DNA of 64,000 nucleotides, from positions 10,435,961 to 10,499,960 of the forward strand of contig OZ025258.1 in assembly GCA_964019135.1 (NCBI GenBank). The letters run 5' to 3'. Below are positions 22,701 to 37,700 of the stretch, piece by piece. The DNA is from Arenicola marina (lineage: Eukaryota; Annelida; Polychaeta; Arenicolidae). Both the position numbers and the translations under genes were made by a program. A model generated the notes under the pieces. It made no database searches. It worked only from the letters and a program-made list of their open reading frames with translations, and was not told the origin of the DNA. Position 1 is the stretch's first letter; every line of letters begins with the position of its first letter.

Positions 22701-25700
22701 TCTATCCTCTTAAGCCCGCCACCGGGTCGTACGCTGCTCCTCCGGCTTCAACATCTTTATAGTAGTCTGCGGGTCCTTGCCTCGCCGCTCGAGTGCTGGG
22801 AGAGCGCGGGCTGGAGAGGGGAAGGAGGAGGGAGTGGGGGAAGGGAGGCGTAGGCGGGGCGGGACGGGGGGGGGGGGCAGTGCTCCCGACACTCGCGGGA
22901 GGCTGAGACAGTCTTGTCCGCCACGTCTTGCACGGGGATGGAAGCAACAGTCTACTTTAGGCAGCGAGGCAGCCAGTCTCACAGTGAGTGAGTGAGTGAG
23001 TGAGGCGACTGGTGGGTGGTGAGGCCGGCCATGCGGGAAAGCGCTGGAGGCCGTGGGTGGGGGGGAGGGGGGGGGGGAGGGACGGGAGTGGGAGACAGGG
23101 TTGGGGGGAGAGGGGCATGCTGCATGCTGCCCCCCCCCCCTCCCCACCGTCCTAAAGACCCTTGTTCTTTAATGGGGTCTGCGCGGTACGTCCAGCGCGG
23201 GGCGGACAGGGCACTCCTCCATGTTGTACGTCCAGCGGGGGATGGTTTCTATGGTACCCGCATCATCTACTACCTCGGGCCCTGCCTGCATAACTGTAGC
23301 ATGCAGACTGACTGGGGAAGGAGATATATGAGAAGGGGGGCGGGGGGGGGGGGCAGGTGAGGGAAGGGTGGCGGGAAGAAGACGCAATGGGCTGGCTCTG
23401 GTGATGAGAAGGAATGGAAAGGAGTGCGGGGGGGGGCGCTGAGTTGGCAGGCATGGAGGGGGTGGTGGTGTTGGGAGGGGTGGGGGGTAAAAGGGAGGCA
23501 GGTGGGTATGCGGCTGTCGAGACCACGTGGGAGGGGAACAGGGAAACGTTTTGTTGTGTACTAGACCGCCAGATAAATGTGATCGTTTTTTTTAAAGTAT
23601 TATGACCGTTGCCTGTCGCGCATTGATAGATGTATAGTCGTCACTCTGGTGGCGTTCCCAATCACTGCACCGACAAACCATGCCCGGCCCTGCCCAGTGC
23701 TGTACATCTGTGCCGCGGCCCTGGCCCCTGGGTTATGTGGTGACGGACACATCGGGCTGGCGGGTCCGGGCCCTTCCGGAGCCATAATAAAGGTGGCACG
23801 GATGAGTGATCCATACTCGTCGCCGGATCCGGAATATCTTTGTCTGGGGCGGGATTAAGGCCAAGCGGTCCGTCTGGAGTGAATCACCCAGGACTAATGA
23901 TTGAGTGAATCACCTGGGACTAATGATTAAGTAAGTGGTTCACCCGGGACTAATTATTGAGTGAATCACCCGGGACTAATTATTGAGTGAATCACCCAGG
24001 ACTAATTATTGAGTGAATCATCCTGGACTATTTTTTTAGTAAATCACCCGGAATTAATTCTTGAAGGAATCACCCGAGACCAATGATTGTGTGAATCACC
24101 CTGGACTAACGACTGAGTGAGTGAAGCACTAATGAATAGTGATTGAATATGTGAATCACCCGGGACTAAATATTGAGTGAATCACCCAGGACTAATGATT
24201 GAGTGAATCACCCAGGACTAATGATTGAGTGCATTGCCCAAGACTAACAATGTCAGAGCTTATGAAGTGTGTTACGCCGCAATATGTGTTTGGTACTGTA
24301 GGGAAGTAGTCAATAGCTGTCAACCAGTATCAAACTGTGGTGATGTCTGCGTCCACTTATTGAGGGATAACATTGCATTGTAAATAAGTATGTTTTGATA
24401 TACGGGTGGTTTATGGTGACTGCTGATCGATAAAGGGCCATAATATTTTTTAATTGGTATATAGATCTGGCGCCCTGTCAGAGATATGTTTCCAGGCTGC
24501 TGTACCCCTTTCTCCTAACGTCCGCCACCCCCCCCCCCCCCTCCCGCTCCGAACTTCTTTTTTTGCCTCACGGTGCACGCGATATACCCCCGTCACCACC
24601 CGCCCAACTCAACCCGGCACATAGCTCCCGCCTGTTCTCCCCGCGCCTGTAATCAGGCCGCAGGTGTGAGGATTGCCCCCTACACCCCCCCCCCCCCCCC
24701 CGCCAGCCCCCCACTCCCGCCCCCCCGCCACGTCGGTCGCTCGCATTGTATCGTGACCCTGACTTCCGCCGACTCCGCAACGTAAGGAGCACAATGCGAC
24801 TTCAATGGTCGACCCTGTCGATATGGGCCTATCTGCCCATGCCCACCCCCACCCCCAACCCCCACCTCTACCCTCCAAAGGATCGAACTTGCTGATCGAA
24901 CTCAACTCGAAACTTGGGATGTCACGTGGCTTGTTTGTCCCATTGTGTAAGAGGTTTATCTCTCTGGGTAACGGCTGAGGGGTGGAGTGCGGGGAGAGGG
25001 AAGGGGTGGAGCGCAACGGAGCCTCAGTAACAGCTGAAGGGTGGTGGGAGGCCGGAGAGGGGGAGCGGTGGGGGGGGGGGGGGGGGCTCAGACGACTCGG
25101 TGCAGCATCGATTTCTGATCGATCTCAGCTTTTCGATCTCGATGTTTCCGTCCAGATGTTGTGTGAACAATGCGGCGGTCCTCGATTAATGGGAGACGTG
25201 AGATCAGTGTGAGAGATTGCCCCCCCCCCGCCCCACCGCCCCCCTACCGCCAAGCCCCATCCTCGACGACCCGGGTGGCTGATGACTTACTCCCCCTGTC
25301 CACTGTTGCTTAGCGACAGATGTCTCAGTCTTGGCGTAAAGTTCGTTGGTGCGGCTCAACATAGATCAGTATTGATGGATGCGACTGTTTTACCGCAGTA
25401 TGTGTCAGTATCTATGTACGCCACGCTGCCACCCGGGTCCATTTTTTTGTTGGAGGAATTACTAATGTAATGGACGTCATGCACAGTGCTCTTGTCGTCT
25501 CCACGTACAGCTATTCCAATAGCCCCTGTTGTCACCCAGTATAGCTATTCCAGTAGCCCCTGTTGTCACCACTTACAGCTATTCCAGTAGCCCCTGTTGT
25601 CACCACTTACAGCTATTCCAGTAGCCCCTGTTGTCACCACGTACAGCTATTCCAGTAGCCCCTGTTGTCACCACGTACAGCTATTCCAGTAGCCCCTGTT

Positions 25701-28700
25701 GTCACCACTTACAGCTATTCCAGTTGCCCCTGTTGTCACCACTTACAGCTATTCCAGTAGCCCCTGTTGTCACCACGTACAGCTATTCCAATAGCCCCTG
25801 TTGTCACCACTTACAGCTATTCGAATAGCCCCTGTTGTCACCACTTACAGCTATTCCAATAGCCCCTGTTGTCACCCAGTATAGCTATTCCAATAGCCCC
25901 TGTTGTCACACAGCATAGCTATTCCTGTAGCCCCTGTTGTCACCACTTACAGCTATTCCAATAGCCCCTGTTGTCACCCAGTATAGCTATTCCGGTAGCC
26001 CCTGTTGTCACCACTTACAGCTATTCCAGTCCCCCCTGTTGTCACCACTTACTGCTATTCCAGTAGCCCCTGTTGTCACCACTTACAGCTATTCCAATAG
26101 CCCCTGTTGTCACCACTTACTGCTATTCCAGTAGCCCCTGTTGTCACCACTTACAGCTATTCCAGTAGCCCCTGTTGTCACCACGTACAGCTATTCCAGT
26201 AGCCCCTGTTGTCACCACGTACAGCTATTCCAGTAGCCCCTGTTGTCACCACTTACAGCTATTCCAGTAGCCCCTGTTGTCACCACTTACAGCTATTCCA
26301 GTAGCCCCTGTTGTCACCACTTACAGCTATTCCAGTAGCCCCTGTTGTCACCACTTACAGCTATTCCAGTAGCCCCTGTTGTCACCACTTACAGCTATTC
26401 CAGTAGCCCCTGTTGTCACCACGTACAGCTATTCCAGTAGCCCCTGTTGTCACCACTTACAGCTAATCCAGTAGCCCCTGTTGTCACCACGTACAGCTAT
26501 TCCAGTAGCCCCTGTTGTCATCACTTACAGCTATTCCAATAGCCCCTGTTGTCACCGATTACAGCTATTCCAGTAGTCCCTGTTTTCACCCCTTGCAGCT
26601 ATTCCAGTAGCCCCTGTTGTCACCACTTACAGCTATTCCAGTAGCCCCTGTTGTCACCACTTAGAGCTATTCCAGTAGCCCCTGTTGTCACCACTTACAA
26701 CTATTCCAGTAGCCCCTGTTGTCACCACTTACTGCTATTCCAGTAGCCCCTGTTGTCACCACTTACAGCTATTCCAGTAGCCCCTGTTGTCACCACGTAC
26801 AGCTATTCCAGTAGCCCCTGTTGTCACCACGTACAGCTATTCCAGTAGCCCCTGTTGTCACCACGTACAGCTATTCCAGTAGCCCCTGTTGTCACCACTT
26901 ACAGCTATTCCAGTAGCCCCTGTTGTCACCACTTACAGCTATTCCAGTAGCCCCTGTTGTCACCACTTACAGCTATTCCAGTAGCCCCTGTTGTCACCAC
27001 TTACAGCTATTCCAGTTGCCCCTGTTGTCACCACTTACAGCTATTCCAGTAGCCCCTGTTGTCACCACGTACAGCTATTCCAGTAGCCCCTGTTGTCACC
27101 ACTTACAGCTAATCCAGTAGCCCCTGTTGTCACCACGTACAGCTATTCCAGTAGCCCCTGTTGTCATCACTTACAGCTATTCCAATAGCCCCTGTTGTCA
27201 CCGATTACAGCTATTCCAGTAGTCCCTGTTTTCACCCCTTGCAGCTATTCCAGTAGCCCCTGTTGTCACCACTTACAGCTATTCCAGTAGCCCCTGTTGT
27301 CACCACTTACAGCTATTCCAGTAGCCCCTGTTGTCACCACTTACAACTATTCCAGTAGCCCCTGTTGTCACCACTTACAGCTATTCCAATAGCCCCTGTT
27401 GTCACCGATTACAGCTATTCCAATAGCCCCTGTTGTCACCCAGTATAGCTATTCCAGTAGCCCCTGTTGTCACCACTTACAGCTATTCCAATAGCCCCTG
27501 TTGTCAGCACTTACAGCTATTCCAGTAGCCCCTGTTGTCAGCACTTACAGCTATTCCAATAGCCCCTGTTGTCACCACTTACAGCTATTCTAATAGCCCC
27601 TGTTGTCACCACTTACAGCTATTCCAGTAGCCCCTGTTGTCACCACATACAGATATTCCAGTAGCCCCTGTTGTCACCACGTACAGCTATTCCAGTAGCC
27701 CCTGTTGTCACCACGTACAGCTATTCCAGTAGCCCCTGTTGTCACCACTTACAGCTATTCCAGTAGCCCCTGTTGTCACCACTTACAGCTATTCCAATAG
27801 CCCCTGTTGTCACCCAGTATAGCTATTCCAGTAGCCCCTGTTGTCACCACTTACAGCTATTCCAGTAGCCCCTGTTGTCACCACTTACTGCTATTCCAGT
27901 AGCCCCTGTTGTCACCACTTACAGCTATTCCAATAGCCCCTGTTGTCACCACTTACAGCTATTCTAATAGCCCCTGTTGTCACCACTTACAGCTATTCCA
28001 GTAACCGCTGTTGTCACCACTTACAGCTATTCGAATAGCCCCTGTTGTCACCACTTACAGCTATTCCAATAGCCCCTGTTGTCACCACTTACAGCTATTC
28101 GAATAGCCCCTGTTGTCACCACTTACAGCTATTCCAATAGCCCCTGTTGTCACCCAGTATAGCTATTCCAATAGCCCCTGTTGTCACACAGTATAGCTAT
28201 TCCTGTAGCCCCTGTTGTCACCACTTACAGCTATTCCAATAGCCCCTGTTGTCACCACTTACAGCTATTCCAATCGCCCCTGTTGTCACCCAGTATAGCT
28301 ATTCCGGTAGCCCCTGTTGTCACCACTTACAGCTATTCCAGTCCCCCCTGTTGTCACCACTTACTGCTATTCCAGTAGCCCCTGTTGTCACCACTTACAG
28401 CTATTCCAATAGCCCCTGTTGTCACCACTTACTGCTATTCCAGTAGCCCCTGTTGTCACCACTTACAGCTATTCCAGTAGCCCCTGTTGTCACCACGTAC
28501 AGCTATTCCAGTAGCCCCTGTTGTCACCACGTACAGCTATTCCAGTAGCCCCTGTTGTCACCACTTACAGCTATTCCAGTAGCCCCTGTTGTCACCACTT
28601 ACAGCTATTCCAGTAGCCCCTGTTGTCACCACTTACAGCTATTCCAGTAGCCCCTGTTGTCACCACTTACAGCTGTTCCAGTTGCCCCTGTTGTCACCAC

Positions 28701-31700
28701 TTACAGCTATTCCAGTAGCCCCTGTTGTCACCACGTACAGCTATTCCAGTAGCCCCTGTTGTCACCACTTACAGCTAATCCAGTAGCCCCTGTTGTCACC
28801 ACGTACAGCTATTCCAGTAGCCCCTGTTGTCATCACTTACAGCTATTCCAATAGCCCCTGTTGTCACCGATTACAGCTATTCCAGTAGTCCCTGTTTTCA
28901 CCCCTTGCAGCTATTCCAGTAGCCCCTGTTGTCACCACTTACAGCTATTCCAGTAGCCCCTGTTGTCACCACTTAGAGCTATTCCAGTAGCCCCTGTTGT
29001 CACCACTTACAACTATTCCAGTAGCCCCTGTTGTCACCACTTACTGCTATTCCAGTAGCCCCTGTTGTCACCACTTACAGCTATTCCAGTAGCCCCTGTT
29101 GTCACCACGTACAGCTATTCCAGTAGCCCCTGTTGTCACCACGTACAGCTATTCCAGTAGCCCCTGTTGTCACCACGTACAGCTATTCCAGTAGCCCCTG
29201 TTGTCACCACTTACAGCTATTCCAGTAGCCCCTGTTGTCACCACTTACAGCTATTCCAGTAGCCCCTGTTGTCACCACTTACAGCTATTCCAGTAGCCCC
29301 TGTTGTCACCACTTACAGCTATTCCAGTTGCCCCTGTTGTCACCACTTACAGCTATTCCAGTAGCCCCTGTTGTCACCACGTACAGCTATTCCAGTAGCC
29401 CCTGTTGTCACCACTTACAGCTAATCCAGTAGCCCCTGTTGTCACCACGTACAGCTATTCCAGTAGCCCCTGTTGTCATCACTTACAGCTATTCCAATAG
29501 CCCCTGTTGTCACCGATTACAGCTATTCCAGTAGTCCCTGTTTTCACCCCTTGCAGCTATTCCAGTAGCCCCTGTTGTCACCACTTACAGCTATTCCAGT
29601 AGCCCCTGTTGTCACCACTTACAGCTATTCCAGTAGCCCCTGTTGTCACCACTTACAACTATTCCAGTAGCCCCTGTTGTCACCACTTACAGCTATTCCA
29701 ATAGCCCCTGTTGTCACCGATTACAGCTATTCCAATAGCCCCTGTTGTCACCCAGTATAGCTATTCCAGTAGCCCCTGTTGTCACCACTTACAGCTATTC
29801 CAATAGCCCCTGTTGTCAGCACTTACAGCTATTCCAGTAGCCCCTGTTGTCAGCACTTACAGCTATTCCAATAGCCCCTGTTGTCACCACTTACAGCTAT
29901 TCTAATAGCCCCTGTTGTCACCACTTACAGCTATTCCAGTAGCCCCTGTTGTCACCACATACAGATATTCCAGTAGCCCCTGTTGTCACCACGTACAGCT
30001 ATTCCAGTAGCCCCTGTTGTCACCACGTACAGCTATTCCAGTAGCCCCTGTTGTCACCACTTACAGCTATTCCAGTAGCGCCTGTTGTCACCACTTACAG
30101 CTATTCCAGTAGCCCCTGTTGTCACCACTTACAGCTATTCCAGTAGCCCCTGTTGTCACCACTTACAGCTATTCCAGTTGCCCCTGTTGTCACCACTTAC
30201 AGCTATTCCAGTAGCCCCTGTTGTCACCACGTACAGCTATTCCAGTAGCCCCTGTTGTCACCACTTACAGCTAATCCAGTAGCCCCTGTTGTCACCACGT
30301 ACAGCTATTCCAGTAGCCCCTGTTGTCATCACTTACAGCTATTCCAATAGCCCCTGTTGTCACCGATTACAGCTATTCCAGTAGTCCCTGTTTTCACCCC
30401 TTGCAGCTATTCCAGTAGCCCCTGTTGTCACCACTTACAGCTATTCCAGTAGCCCCTGTTGTCACCACTTACAGCTATTCCAGTGGCCCCTGTTGTCACC
30501 ACTTACAACTATTCCAGTAGCCCCTGTTGTCACCACTTACTGCTATTCCAGTAGCCCCTGTTGTCACCACTTACAGCTATTCCAGTAGCCCCTGTTGTCA
30601 CCACGTACAGCTATTCCAGTAGCCCCTGTTGTCACTACTTACAGCTATTCCAGTTGCCCCTGTTGTCACCACTTACAGCTATTCCAGTAGCCCCTGTTGT
30701 CACCACGTACAGCTATTCCAGTAGCCCCTGTTTTCACCACTTACAGCTAATCCAGTAGCCCCCGTTGTCACCACGTACAGCTATTCCAGTAGCCCCTGTT
30801 GTCATCACTTACAGCTATTCCAATAGCCCCTGTTGTCACCGATTACAGCTATTCCAGTAGTCCCTGTTTTCACCCCTTGCAGCTATTCCAGTAGCCCCTG
30901 TTGTCACCACTTACAGCTATTCCAGTAGCCCCTGTTGTCACCACTTACAGCTATTCCAGTAGCCCCTGTTGTCACCACGTACAGCTATTCCAGTAGCCCC
31001 TGTTGTCACCACGTACAGCTATTCCAATAGCCCCTGTTGTCACCGATTACAGCTATTCCAATAGCCCCTGTTGTCACCCAGTATAGCTATTCCAGTAGCC
31101 CCTGTTGTCACCACTTACAGCTATTCCAATAGCCCCTGTTGTCACCACTTACAGCTATTCCAGTAGCCCCTGTTGTCAGCACTTACAGCTATTCCAATAG
31201 CCCCTGTTGTCACCACTTACAGCTATTCTAATAGCCCCTGTTGTCACCACTAACAGCTATTCCAGTAGCCGCTGTTGTCACCACTTACAGCTATTCCAAT
31301 AGCCCCTGTTGTCACCACTTACAGCTATTCCAATAGCCCCTGTTGTCACCACTTACAGCTATTCCAATAGCCCCTGTTGTCACCACTTACTGCTATTCCA
31401 GTAGCCCCTGTTGTCACCACTTACAGCTATTCCAGTAGCCCCTGTTGTCACCACGTACAGCTATTCCAGTAGCCTCTGTTGTCACCACTTACAGCTATTC
31501 CAGTAGCCCCTGTTGTCACCACTTACAGCTATTCCAATAGCCCCTGTTGTCACCACTTACAGCTATTCCAATAGCCCCTGTTGTCACCACATACAGATAT
31601 TCCAGTAGCCCCTGTTGTCACCACTTACAACTATTCCAGTAGCCCCTGTTGTCACCACTTACAGATATTCCTGTAGCCCCTGTTGTCACCACGTACAGCT

Positions 31701-34700
31701 ATTCCAGTAGCCCCTGTTGTCACCACTTACAGCTATTCCAGTTGCCCCTGTTGTCACCACTTACAGCTATTCCAGTAGCCCCTGTTGTCACCACGTACAG
31801 CTATTCCAGTAGCCCCTGTTGTCACCACTTACAGCTAATCCAGTAGCCCCTGTTGTCACCACGTACAGCTATTCCAGTAGCCCCTGTTGTCATCACTTAC
31901 AGCTATTCCAATAGCCCCTGTTGTCACCGATTACAGCTATTCCAGTAGTCCCTGTTTTCACCCCTTGCAGCTATTCCAGTAGCCCCTGTTGTCACCACTT
32001 ACAGCTATTCCAGTAGCCCCTGTTGTCACCACTTACAGCTATTCCAGTAACCCCTGTTGTCACCATTTACAACTATTCCAGTAGCCCCTGTTGTCACCAC
32101 TTACTGCTATTCCAGTAGCCCCTGTTGTCACCACTTACAGCTATTCCAGTAGCCCCTGTTGTCACCACGTACAGCTATTCCAGTAGCCCCTGTTGTCACC
32201 ACGTACAGCTATTCCAGTAGCCCCTGTTGTCACCACGTACAGCTATTCCAATAGCCCCTGTTGTCACCGATTACAGCTATTCCAATAGCCCCTGTTGTCA
32301 CCCAGTATAGCTATTCCAGTAGCCCCTGTTGTCACCACTTACAGCTATTCCAATAGCCCCTGTTGTCAGCACTTACAGCTATTCCAGTAGCCCCTGTTGT
32401 CAGCACTTACAGCTATTCCAATAGCCCCTGTTGTCACCACTTACAGCTATTCTAATAGCCCCTGTTGTCACCACTAACAGCTATTCCAGTAGCCGCTGTT
32501 GTCACCACTTACAGCTATTCCAATAGCCCCTGTTGTCACCACTTACAGCTATTCCAATAGCCCCTGTTGTCACCACTTACAGCTATTCCAATAGCCCCTG
32601 TTGTCACCACTTACTGCTATTCCAATAGCCCCTGTTGTCACCACTTACAGCTATTCCAGTAGCCCCTGTTGTCACCACTTACAGCTATTCCAGTAGCCCC
32701 TGTTGTCACCACGTACAGCTATTCCAGTAGCCCCTGTTGTCACCACGTACAGCTATTCCGGTAGCCTCTGTTGTCACCACTTACAGCTATTCCAGTAGCC
32801 CCTGTTGTCACCACTTACAGCTATTCCAATAGCCCCTGTTGTCACCACTTACAGCTATTCCAATAGCCCCTGTTGTCACCGCATACAGATATTCCAGTAG
32901 CCCCTGTTGTCACCACTTACAACTATTCCAGTAGCCCCTGTTGTCACCACTGACAGATATTCCTGTAGCCCCTGTTGTCACCACTTACAGCTATTCCAAT
33001 AGCCCCTGTTGTCACCGATTACAACTATTCCAGTAGCCCTGTTGTCACCACTTACAGCTATTCCAGTAGCCCCTGTTGTCACCACTTACAGCTATTCCAG
33101 TAGCCCCTGTTGTCATCACTTACAGCTATTCCAGTAGCCCCTGTTGTCACCACTTACAGCTATTCCAGTAGCCCCTGTTGTCACCACGTACAGCTATTCC
33201 AGTAGCCCCTGTTGTCATCACTTACAGCTATTCCAATAGCCCCTGTTGTCACCGATTACAGCTATTCCAGTAGCCCCTGTTTTCACCCCTTGCAGCTTTT
33301 CCAGTAGCCCCTGTTGTCACCACTTACAGCTATTCCAATAGCCCCTGTTGTCACCACTTACAGCTATTCCAGTAGCCCCTGTTGTCACCACTTACAGATT
33401 TTCCAGTAGCCCCTGTTGTCACCACTTACAGCTATTCCGGTAGCCCCTGTTTTCACCACTTACAGCTATTCCAATAGCCCCTGTTGTCACCACTTACGGC
33501 TATTCCAATAGCCCCTGTTGTCACCGATTACAGCTATTCCAGTAGCCCCTGTTGTCACCACTTACAGCTATTCCAGTAGCCCCTGTTGTCATCACTTACA
33601 GCTATTCCAGTAGCCCCTGTTGTCACCACTTACAGCTATTCCAGTAGCCCCTGTTGTCACCACGTACAGCTATTCCAGTGGCCCCTGTTGTCATCACTTA
33701 CAGCTATTCCAATAGCCCCTGTTGTCACCGATTACAGCTATTCCAGTAGCCCCTGTTTTCACCCCTTGCAGCTATTCCAGTAGCCCCTGTTGTCACCACT
33801 TACAGCTATTCCAGTAGCCCCTGTTGTCACCACTTACAGCTATTCCAGTAGCCCCTGTTGTCACCACTTACAGATTTTCCAGTAGTTCCTGTTGTCACCA
33901 CTTACAGCTATTCCGGTAGCCCCTGTTTTCACCACTTACAGCTATTCCAATAGCCCCTGTTGTCACCACTTACGGCTATTCCAATAGCCCCTGTTGTCAC
34001 CGATTACAGCTATTCCAGCAGCCCCTGTTGTCACCCAGTATAGCTATTCCAGTAGCCCCTGTTGTCACCACATACAGATATTCCAGTAGCCCTGTTGTCA
34101 CCACTTACAGCTATTCCAATAGCCCCTGTTGTCACCACTTACGGCTATTCCAAGCCCCTGTTGTCACCACTTACAGCTATTCCAATAGCCCCTGTTGTCA
34201 CCACTTACAGCTGTTTCCAGTAGCCCCTGTTGTCACCACTTACTGCAATTCCAATAACCGCTGATACCCCCCCCCCCTCGGGATCAGGTCAGCGGCTGGT
34301 CAGCGGCTGGTCAGCGGCTGGTCGACATACCCCAGTGTCGCAAAGTTCGTTCCATTTATCAAGTCTGAATGCAGCCACTTGACACATAGGCTGCCACTCT
34401 GAACTTAACAGATTTAGCTATTGTAGTACCTGTTATGTGTGTACCCTTATGGTAATCAAGACTTCCCGCAGTATCCTGCCCCTGCCCCCCCCCCCCCCCT
34501 CTCACACTAACACATCTAACTGATTACGGACCGGGTAGGTACTATTTTGTAACTATTAAGTGCGGCTGTTTTGTACCGGTGAAAGTCAAGGTAAATAGCT
34601 GTCTTGTTTTGTAATATATTTTACGCAGCAACCCATTGAGCGCGTCTGAAAAAAAAAAAAAAAAAAAAAAATAGACGGACACTTAAATGAAATGTGTTTA

Positions 34701-37700
34701 ATTTTCTTTAATTAAAGTTTAAGTTGTACTGCTGGTTGGGCGCGTTCACTCGTCTCAATGTTTCTAACATCTGGCGACCGCCCCCCCCCGCCCACCACCA
34801 CACTTCGCCCCCAGGCCCTGTTCACCACGACAACCAAGCGGGTGGGCGGGATGAGGGGGGGGGGGGGAGGAGGCGCCCTAGCCACTCTACTGTGTCCTTA
34901 CCCAGATGTTCGATGAATCAAATTTGATTTCAAAGGGGGTTCTTACCCGCCATGCACCGCGGTCAATACTTTTTTTTTATCTTTGTATTTTTGGTGCTAT
35001 TCAAACTCAAAAACGGGGAACCGCGCTTCATCCATCACCCGTGGGTTCCCTGCCTCCTGGCTGCCCCACCCCCTGCCCCCTGGCTGCCCTACCCCCTGCC
35101 CCCTGCCCCCTGGCTGCCCCACCCCCGTCCCTAGCTGGTCGACCCCCACCCCGCCCCCTCCACAAACACCTTCCACCTCTACCTGAGGGGGTATTCCTGA
35201 TTTGTTTCTACCCACTTTCGTCACCCCTACTCCCCCTCCCTATCACATTCCACCTCTCACTCTCTCCCCCGTCGCCTCGCTGTCCATCCCTCCCCCTCCC
35301 CAGCGCCCCCCCCCCCACACCCCCGTCGTCACCTCGCCACCCAACCTCTGGGTGAAGATCTCGATAGAAAAAGGCCGGGCACGGTTCAGTGACGGTCTAA
35401 ATCACCGTGGCGCTTTGTGCTCCACCAGTTTTTGCGGCACTTCTTTGGCGAACTGTTGAAGCTTTGTATCCGTCCCGAAGGCCGTAGTAATTGAACAGGA
35501 GGATGGGGGAGGGGGGACGAGGTGGGAGGGGGGGGGGGGCGCGGGGGGGGGGGAGGCAGGGAGGCAGGGAGGCATGTCTGGTGGTGGAGGGGAAGAGGGG
35601 TCGTGGGGAGGCAAGGTTTTAAGGAGTTCGAAGGCAGTAACAGCGGCTTCAATGAAAGGCATCGCCACTTCAAACTAAATCGGAGCTGTTCTGCAAATAA
35701 TTTATCATATTCACTTCCCTGGGCATGGGGTGAAAGTAAGCCGCCAACGTAAATGCGCCCTCCCCCCCCCCCCGCCCCGCATACACACACAGCCCCCCCC
35801 CCCCCCCCATGCTTGGCCTCGATCTTATATCCCTGCGACCTTTTCTTCTCGGTTGTCAGCCGAGTTCGGTCGTAACCTCTGCTTGACGAGTCGCTGGGCG
35901 GAGAGCTGGCAACGGTAGGAATTGACCCCCACCCCTTCCCACCCCCTTCGCCCCCCCCCCTTCACTCCCTTCCTCCTATCGCCAAGTTGACTCTGGGGAT
36001 CTTCATGCGCAACCTCCTCATCTTCGTCCGCCTCGCTTCTTTCCGCCCACCCCACACCCGACTCCTCCCCACACCCCACCCCACCCCACACCCCCCGGGA
36101 TCTCATAGCACTGTCATGAACGTCATCTGTTTATGTGTGATTGAACCGAGGCGACTTAACAGTCAGTATGATTCACTCCCCGGTTCAATTAAACATGTCT
36201 GCCATCTCCCGGGCAGCTGAGTGACCCTTTTTCTTTCTGGTCATTGAATATTAATGGGGCCATCACGCAGGTTAAAGGTAGCTATACAGAGAGAAAGAGA
36301 GATATAATATATACATGTATGTATGTATATATATATATTGTATATGAGCGCGTGGTAATGCTCTCCACCACCCACCCCGGCATTCTGCCTGACTATATAC
36401 GGCCCGTAGTGGGGTACTACATACAGCTCTATACAACCCCCCCCCCCCCCCCAACCCACCCAGCCACGCTACTCTTCATCCTGCAGAGGAGCTGATTCCA
36501 AATCNNNNNNNNNNNNNNNNNNNNNNNNNNNNNNNNNNNNNNNNNNNNNNNNNNNNNNNNNNNNNNNNNNNNNNNNNNNNNNNNNNNNNNNNNNNNNNNN
36601 NNNNNNNNNNNNNNNNNNNNNNNNNNNNNNNNNNNNNNNNNNNNNNNNNNNNNNNNNNNNNNNNNNNNNNNNNNNNNNNNNNNNNNNNNNNNNNNNNNNN
36701 NNNNAACCAGTGCCTCCATTGTTGGGGATATCATGCACACACTCAATTAGTCGTCACGTCCCTGATTCCATTTCAAATTGAGTCTGCCATCGAAGCCATC
36801 CATCCTATCCATTGCCCCGCTGAGCCGGCGGGTGGGTGCTGTGCCGGGACGTAACGCCGAGTCACTGCATGGTGAGAGAGAGACATCAAAGACTTCCTGC
36901 TGCTGGGGTGGGTGCCCCCCCCCCTTGACATGCCCACCATGTCGGCATGCCTCTGTCTCTCTCTAAAGTCTACACACGAGGAACAATAGACTTGGCCTCA
37001 TAAATTAGGGTGTCTGGGTCCCGGGTTTCCGGCAGATAAGCCGCGGGCCAATCGCTGTCACGGTTAATTAGGAGCCGCCTGGCCTGGGTTCTCCTCCTAA
37101 CGAAGTATTGAGCCCGATGGCTGTTAAGTTACCTGAGGGAGCTGCTAGGGGTGGGAGGTGGTGGGGTGTAGGCTGGGTGTGGCCGATAGGGGTCTATCTA
37201 TATATCTAGCTCTCTATCTATCTCAAAGCCGTCTCCGATATGTAAGCTTGATTAGATGTTAGAGGGCGATGTTTTGTCGCGATACGATCATTCAGACGGA
37301 CGGGGTCGAACCTCCCTCCCCACCCCACCCCCACCCTCGCTACCCCCACCCCACCCCCACCCCCACCCTCGCTACCCCCACCCCCACCCTCACTGTTGGT
37401 CCTGATAACTGCTCTGTCGACACATTGGCTTTGAAAGTGACCCAGGTCTCTAATTGAGGTCGGCTAAAGGAACCCGAGGGGGTGCTAAGTCCTCCGCCTC
37501 ACCCCCCTCACCCCTCCACCACCACTCGCCCCGTCCCACTGTTATGGCTGCCCGCAACTGACTCAAATGTATCCTATCATACGGCTTGCCTTGTTGCCCG
37601 CACCTCTATTCATTAGCTGTGGGTGTGTGTGTGGGAAGGGGGAGAGGAGGGGGGGGGGGCGGGGGTGATTTCGTCATGTGACCAATGACGCGGCTGATTG

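Noticed and set aside
25505-34262. CRISPR array (regular 34-bp repeats).
   Set aside because: The repeats are directly contiguous with no spacers, in an animal intron; a satellite.
35050-36110. Several proline-rich open frames (35-36 kb).
   Set aside because: C-rich low-complexity sequence keeps several frames open; no conserved block.
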